From the NCBI RefSeq assembly GCF_003672135.1, contig NC_039518.1, positions 8,744,136-8,808,135 of the forward strand: 64,000 nucleotides of DNA. The letters run 5' to 3'. The stretch's first letter is position 1; the number at the start of each line of letters is the position of its first letter. A program made the translations under genes and the position numbers. Of this stretch, positions 58,186 through 64,000 are shown piece after piece. This DNA is from Ooceraea biroi. Its lineage: Eukaryota > Arthropoda > Insecta > Hymenoptera > Formicidae. Below the pieces are notes generated by a model. It had not been told where the DNA came from. It saw only the letters and a list, made by a program, of their open reading frames with translations, and made no database searches.

Positions 58186-60903
58186 ATGACGAACCAAAGC
58201 TTACTGAAGATTGCGCAGGAAGATCGAGAGGGCAAGTTTGGATACGTCTACGCGGTATCCGGGCCTGGTTAGTTGGTTTGCTATAAACTTCTTCCACTTT
58301 ATTCGTCGCACGTTTTCTCACTTAACTTGTCTTCTCGTCGCAGTCGTTACCGCTGAGAAGATGGCCGGATCGGCTATGTACGAATTGGTACGAGTCGGTT
58401 ACTATGAATTGGTGGGAGAAATCATCAGATTGGAAGGTGACATGGCTACAATACAGGTACAAAAAAAAACTAATACATATACATATATTTGTACTTCTAC
58501 ACTCCGGGATCTCAGACTATAACTCTGGCTTAGGTATACGAAGAAACTAGCGGAGTGACGGTTGGTGATCCTGTACTTCGTACTGGAAAGCCGTTGTCCG
58601 TTGAATTGGGTCCTGGCATCCTCGGCAGCATCTTCGACGGTATTCAGCGTCCGTTGAAGGATATCAACGAGCTTACCAGCTCGATCTACATTCCTAAAGG
58701 TATCAATGTACCGGCATTGTCGCGTACCGCCAGCTGGGAGTTCAATCCGCATAACATAAAGAACGGTAGTCACATCACGGGCGGTGATCTCTACGGCGTT
58801 GTACACGAGAACACCTTGGTGAAGCACTGGATGATCCTGCCGCCAAAGTGTAAAGGCACCGTCACCTACATCGCGCCTTCCGGCAATTACACCGTTGATG
58901 TAAGATGCTTCATCATTCCTTTCTCGTTTCGTATCGAATGCAAATTTGTACAAATACGTGGCGGCTTTGCAGGATGTCGTGCTGGAGACCGAGTTCGACG
59001 GCGAGAGGCAGAAGTACACCATGCTTCAGGTATGAGCTGCAATTCCATAAACGGGTATACGTGAGTTTTCAATGTGTTGCATGTCGTGAATTTATGGTTG
59101 CGTGCATGCAGGTGTGGCCGGTCCGTCAACCTCGTCCAGTCACTGAAAAATTGCCAGCTAATCATCCTCTACTCACTGGCCAGCGAGTCTTGGACTCTCT
59201 CTTCCCGTAAGAAATTACCTTTGTACAATCTAAACACGCAACATCGCGTAATATAAAAGTTTCTTTGAAACATGTGTCACGATGCCGTGTTACAGGTGTG
59301 TCCAAGGTGGTACCACTGCCATCCCCGGGGCTTTCGGTTGCGGCAAGACCGTCATCTCGCAGGCTTTGTCCAAGTACTCCAACTCCGACGTGATCATCTA
59401 CGTCGGTTGCGGTGAGCGTGGTAACGAGATGTCTGAGGTACTGCGCGATTTCCCCGAGCTGACTGTGGAGATTGACGGTGTCACCGAGTCCATCATGAAA
59501 CGTACCGCTCTGGTCGCCAATACGTCTAACATGCCGGTAGCCGCGCGTGAAGCATCCATTTACACCGGTACGCGATGCATTATCGAAGATAGATATTCGA
59601 TAGTATGAATAATGTTTCGATAAGTAAACCGTCATCGGTCATTCTGCAGGTATTACGCTGTCCGAATATTTTCGAGATATGGGTTACAACGTATCGATGA
59701 TGGCCGACTCTACATCTCGTTGGGCCGAAGCTCTCCGAGAAATCTCAGGTCGTTTGGCTGAAATGCCTGCCGATTCTGGCTATCCTGCCTATCTCGGCGC
59801 TCGTCTAGCCAGCTTCTACGAACGTGCCGGACGGTATAAAATAATTAATTCATTTGCAACCCTTTTTTTTTATGTAAAAATAGAATTCGACAATCTTCAA
59901 TCGACGCGATTAATATAAAATTTTTACAGAGTGAAGTGTTTGGGAAATCCAGATCGTGAAGGATCCGTCAGTATCGTCGGTGCTGTGTCACCGCCTGGTG
60001 GTGACTTCTCTGATCCCGTGACTAGCGCGACACTTGGTATTGTACAGGTATGAACGATATTTCAGTACGCAAAAATAAAGAAATGAATAATTTGAAATAT
60101 TTTTAATGAATTATTTAATTCGCAGGTCTTTTGGGGATTGGATAAAAAGCTTGCCCAACGCAAACACTTCCCGTCCATCAACTGGCTCATATCGTACAGT
60201 AAGTACTTGCGGGCGTTGGACGACTTTTACGACAAGAACTTCCAGGAATTCGTTCCGCTGAGAACGAAAGTGAAGGAGATTCTGCAAGAGGAGGAGGATC
60301 TTTCGGAAATTGTGCAATTGGTAGGCAAGGCTTCCCTCGCTGAAACTGATAAAATCACACTCGAAGTGGCGAAGCTGTTGAAGGACGACTTCTTGCAGCA
60401 GAACAGGTAGAAAAATCCTATATTTCAATGTTGAGTTAATATCGCGGATAACTAACTAGTTATCGCTCGAAAATATTTTCTAATGCGCACCTTTAATTAC
60501 CCCTAGCTACTCGCCGTACGATCGTTTCTGTCCATTCTACAAAACCGTCGGCATGTTGCGAAACATGATTGCGTTCTACGATATGGCGAGACACGCGGTC
60601 GAGTCAACAGCTCAGTCCGATAACAAGATCACGTGGAACGTTATTAGGGATAGTATGGGCAATATTCTCTATCAGCTGAGCTCCATGAAGTTCAAGGTCG
60701 GTACTTTTGAGTTGTAAAACAATGCAAGTCTCGTCAATAATCTTTCGTAATCTCGATTTTGGTGTATCCTTTTTGTTTTTCTTTTTATTAAACTCTCCTC
60801 GAAATTCCAGGATCCCGTGAAAGACGGTGAACCGAAGATCAGATCGGACTTCGATCAGCTACACGAAGACATCCAACAGGCGTTCAGGAATTTAGAGGAT
60901 TAA
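58186..60903 (+). CDS. Vha68: V-type proton ATPase catalytic subunit A (Vha68 / ATP6V1A)
   Basis: Eleven exons: 58186-58267, 58344-58456, 58534-58899, 58973-59029, 59112-59206, 59296-59567, 59650-59833, 59930-60047, 60126-60406, 60507-60696, 60811-60903. They give 616 aa, against 617 in human. This is the ATP-hydrolysing subunit of the cytosolic V1 sector that drives proton pumping into endomembrane compartments. The Walker A P-loop is GAFGCGKTVIS; the catalytic Glu region is YVGCGERGNEM; the Walker B region is VSMMADSTSRWAEALREISG. The N-terminal beta barrel (GYVYAVSGPVVTAEKMAGSA), the subunit-specific non-homologous region (LVKHWMILPPKCKGTVTYI) and the C-terminal helical domain (DDFLQQNSYSPYDRFCPFYK) are complete. 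The exon 10 donor AAG|GTCGGT is weak but required by the family sequence. A polyA signal lies at 61174-61179. Confidence 0.98.
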
Positions 60904-63066
60904 ATTACTTGTTAAAAGCAATTTTACGATATTGATTGTTCTGTAATTTGGCTCTAACATTTAAGGATGTCCCGGTCTAATCCGTGAATTGCAGATAGCC
61001 TGTCGAGAATACGACGAGAAACAGTGTTATCGAGAATTGCCGAATATATAAATCATTCTTGAAAGCGCCCGAGTCAATTGTACATAGATAGCTACGATGA
61101 ACCTTCGATATTACGGTGCAGCGAGATATTATCGTTCGGGACAACGCCATGTCATGTATGTGACGATCGAGACAATAAAGTGGGACATTCTTAAATGCAC
61201 CCGAAGCGTATGTTCAAAGATACGCTTCGCGTTCTCGAGAATTTCACGCGCTTAACTTGAGAACAGAGCTACCTGTAATTAGCCGGATATTATCAGAGAA
61301 AGTAATTTTACTCTTAACAGAGATACTCCTTTTCGTTCTCTTTCCGCTTTGTTGAAGGTGCAAACGAAGTAATTGGGAAAGTTAGTGTTCCCGTGTTTTC
61401 TGTGTATGTATGATATAAACGAAAGTATAAACTACGGCTTCCCGTTTTATCCTGATGCGCGTGAATTAGTATTATCGTGCGAGACGACGTTCCCGCACAA
61501 AGTTATCGAGTCACGTGATACGTGGATGACGCGCGGCAGCTCCCTTACCTTTCGCAAAATTCAATGAATCGTGAATACTAAAATATTGTAACATATAATG
61601 ATACTATTTAAGTGCGATAATCGCAACTGTTACACATAATTAAGCATACTATAGTTTAACAGTGAGAAATGTTACGAGTATAATTTAAAAGTTTAGGAAA
61701 AGAGCACGCGGTAAAGTAAATGATTCAAATGCGGGACTGTAGGGTCACGATGATGATGAACGAACGCGAGAGAAACAGGAACGTGCGTAACAACCAGTGT
61801 TCCATTAACTTCGATATCATTTCCATTGTATGATATGTAAAGAAAAAAAAATAAAAATTATGCACACAAAGAGGATCACGGATTTGTTGGATGGATGGAT
61901 TGGCAACATTGGCAAATGAGTTTTCACAGAGACCTTTATCGACGCGAATTCCGTTTCAATAATAATTATTATTATATAACAATAACCTCGCGGTATGTAC
62001 ATCAACGATATATTACATTCTGAGATATTTTATGCTTGGTAGCTTTGATTCCGACGCGTCTTTTTCTTCTTTTTGCAGCTTCGTTTCTGATTGGAAGAAA
62101 CGTTATTGCCGTATATGCATGTGCTGATCTGTGCATATGTACACATACGTGTATATATACATACATACATATAAATATATATATATGTTCATACGAGTGT
62201 ACAATTAAACTATTTTACAATTTGAGTCCTAAGTCAAAAAACTCTAAAGGGGATATTCTCTATCCTACAATTATGAAAACAGTATTAAAAATAAAAAATA
62301 TTCAACGAATTCTGCTGCACACTTGGTCTGCAAGTAATTCGATCCTCACGTCCACAGGTAACGCGAATCACCAAAAATCCTCCTCACCCTCGAAGTGATC
62401 TCAGCTGCATCACCATTATTGTTTTTTTTTACCGAAAAATCGAGAACACCAGGTCAACGTTTCAATATTCACAGCCACGATATTCCATAATAACACATGT
62501 CTACATCGACATGTTACATACGTGTGTATCGTATTTTTACGTTTACTTGTGTAAATCCTTTAGGCAACAGTCACAACTACACTGTTACTACATTAAAAAT
62601 GTGTAGAAATATATTTCCAAAGATTGGAAAGTTTTTTATCAATGTATCATATATGTACTACAATACTTACGTTGTGTGTTAATAGATAATGTATTATGTA
62701 CATTACTCCTGGGATTGACATAATCAAGATTTTCTACATGACTTTTGAAATTACATAACTCATAAGTCATTGAATTATAAAAGAATTGACGAATTTTGTC
62801 CCATAAAAATCAACATTCTTTTTTTTAAAATAGTACATTTTGTAGATTTGTATATAAAACGTTAATATTATGTAATAATAGATGTGTAGTCATGACTATA
62901 ATATTGCTAGAAGCACCGAATTTGATTTTGGACAATGAATATGTTAAACGTTTATCGCGCCAGGTGCAGTCACCAGAGAAAATATCAAAAATTATATTTC
63001 TATGTGGTAAGGCAATTTATATAAATCCTAGTATTTACAGAAAGAACCATTAACTTACGAGGAAGC
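60904..63066. other. Convergent 3' region of Vha68 and USF
   Basis: Vha68 3' UTR to about 61200, then AT-rich DNA that probably includes a long USF 3' UTR. TAC/TATA-type simple repeats lie near 62155-62185. No coding exon recognised on either strand. Confidence 0.5.
61174..61179 (+). terminator. Polyadenylation signal of Vha68
   Basis: AATAAA 271 bp after the stop codon, the first such signal in the 3' UTR. Confidence 0.6.
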
Positions 63067-64000
63067 TTAAGGACTCAAGTGTACAACGTCGTTACTTGCA
63101 GCCGATGACGAAGACGATATTTGCGATCTGAGTTGAAGATTCTCACGTTTCAATTGGGTAACTAATTGTTTCAACGCCGTGATTTCTTGTCGTAATTTCT
63201 CGTTATCTCGCAGACATTGACCTAGACCTTGATTAGCGGTACGCAGTTCTCCTATATATTCGCACGCCTTTGCCAAGATGCCCCCTTTGCTCTATCTCGC
63301 CAAAAGACAAATATCGTTTAAATATAACGAAACGCAGCAAAAATGTAAGATATCAATGTTACTACTCTCGTTTTGTTCACCTGTGTTTCATAATTGGCCT
63401 TTCCTTCTCCACTGCCGGCACTGCTAGCTGTGTTACCAGTATTGCATTCGGGGATGATCTTGCCCAACTTTGTGATCCAATTATTTATTTTGTCCCTACG
63501 TCGGCGCTCAACTTCATTGTGCGTCGCTCTCCGCCTGTCATCCCTCTGACAAGACAAATCAAGAACTTTTATGTTTCCTTTTGTTCTTGAGGTAAATAGA
63601 TTAACACTACGTCACATTTGTATGAACCTTCTTCAAGCCAGTGCTACAATTCCTCGGGGTTTCTATCTGCAGCGTGGTTGTCCTTGGTACCAACGATCTC
63701 GACGCTTGCGCCGTGGTAAAGACATCATTAGCATTTCCAATAACGTAAAACTGGCCGTTCAATGGAGACGTTAGGACCTGTACAGTATTGTTGCCCGGCT
63801 GCGACACCGGCAGTTCTATCTCACTGGCCGACTGAATCGCCGCCGTGCCATTCACTTGGACAACTCGATATGCTAAGGCTTCCTGATAGCGCATCTCATC
63901 TTCTCCAATGGCTTCTCCTAGGAGAAGAGGAATACATACGCAAAGTCGAATCGATGTTTACGCACAAGACGCGTCGATCGCGATCGTTATTGCCTACCTT
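63067..64000 (-). CDS. Usf: Upstream stimulatory factor (USF), bHLH leucine-zipper protein, 3' part
   Basis: Visible exons on the minus strand: 63917-63628, 63545-63381 and 63291-63067. A further donor (AAG|GTAGGC) at 63998 marks the end of an upstream exon outside the window, so the gene is truncated. The bHLH lies across exons: basic region RRRATHNEVERRRRDKIN, helix 1 NWITKLGKIIPEC, an enlarged loop rich in Gly/Ser/Thr, helix 2 SKGGILAKACEYIGELR. The leucine zipper follows (LRQEITALKQLVTQLKRENL). The upstream exon holds the USF-specific activation segment (AYRVVQVNG, NGQFYVIGNANDVFT). USF dimers bind E-boxes CACGTG. The donor ending exon 63917-63628 (GTTCAT) is weak and was chosen by phase; ACAAAT|GTGACG 9 bp on is an alternative. 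Confidence 0.93.

Overview
The window is nuclear DNA from an insect. Genes are split by GT-AG introns. There is one clear orthologue after another of conserved animal genes, an insect-type ZAD zinc-finger gene and a Staufen gene. AT-rich introns and intergenic DNA alternate with CpG-rich promoter patches. A hymenopteran, perhaps an ant, is my best guess from this base composition; I could not test it by search. Exon borders below were set by hand from reading frame, intron phase and splice sites, and most summed lengths match the known family lengths.

Layout, left to right. 1188-2029 (-) TMEM50 and 2448-3774 (+) PDCD2 are head to head. 4720-10347 (-) is a very large protein (1783 aa) with many U1-type zinc fingers and a C-terminal TUT1-like nucleotidyltransferase. 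11244-13256 (+) is crooked neck, intronless in its coding part. 13776-16629 (-) is a second, shorter TUT1-like paralogue with matching intron phases. 17758-17937 (+) is the tiny membrane protein SMCO4. 19032-20618 (+) is SDF2/SDF2L1. 21183-22034 (-) is a DHHC-type palmitoyltransferase relative with a degenerate core motif. 24076-30485 (-) is nicotinate phosphoribosyltransferase in ten exons, plus a possible phase-preserving cassette exon. 36546-39644 (-) is a ZAD-C2H2 zinc-finger regulator. 42054-43651 (+) is a divergent CFAP20-domain protein, convergent with 44010-44686 (-), the orthodox CFAP20/Bug22. 48877-51898 (-) is staufen. 53872-56413 (+) is a lineage-restricted protein, probably of the DUF4781 type, with glycine-rich hydrophobic helices. 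58186-60903 (+) is V-ATPase catalytic subunit A. 63067-64000 (-) is the 3' part of the bHLH-zip factor USF, cut by the window edge.

Most genes are unrelated housekeeping or regulatory genes, not a cluster acting in one pathway. Possible functional pairs are the two TUT1-like enzymes that flank the spliceosomal factor crooked neck, and the two CFAP20-fold genes. The clearest non-genic structures are inverted repeats: a perfect 79-bp-arm repeat at 31935-32121, a palindromic element with apparent target duplication at 56470-56589, and palindromes in two divergent promoters at 10753-10880 and 16823-17078. A CTAGGGA motif plus CCAAT box recurs in several promoters. No tRNA, rRNA or CRISPR array was seen.
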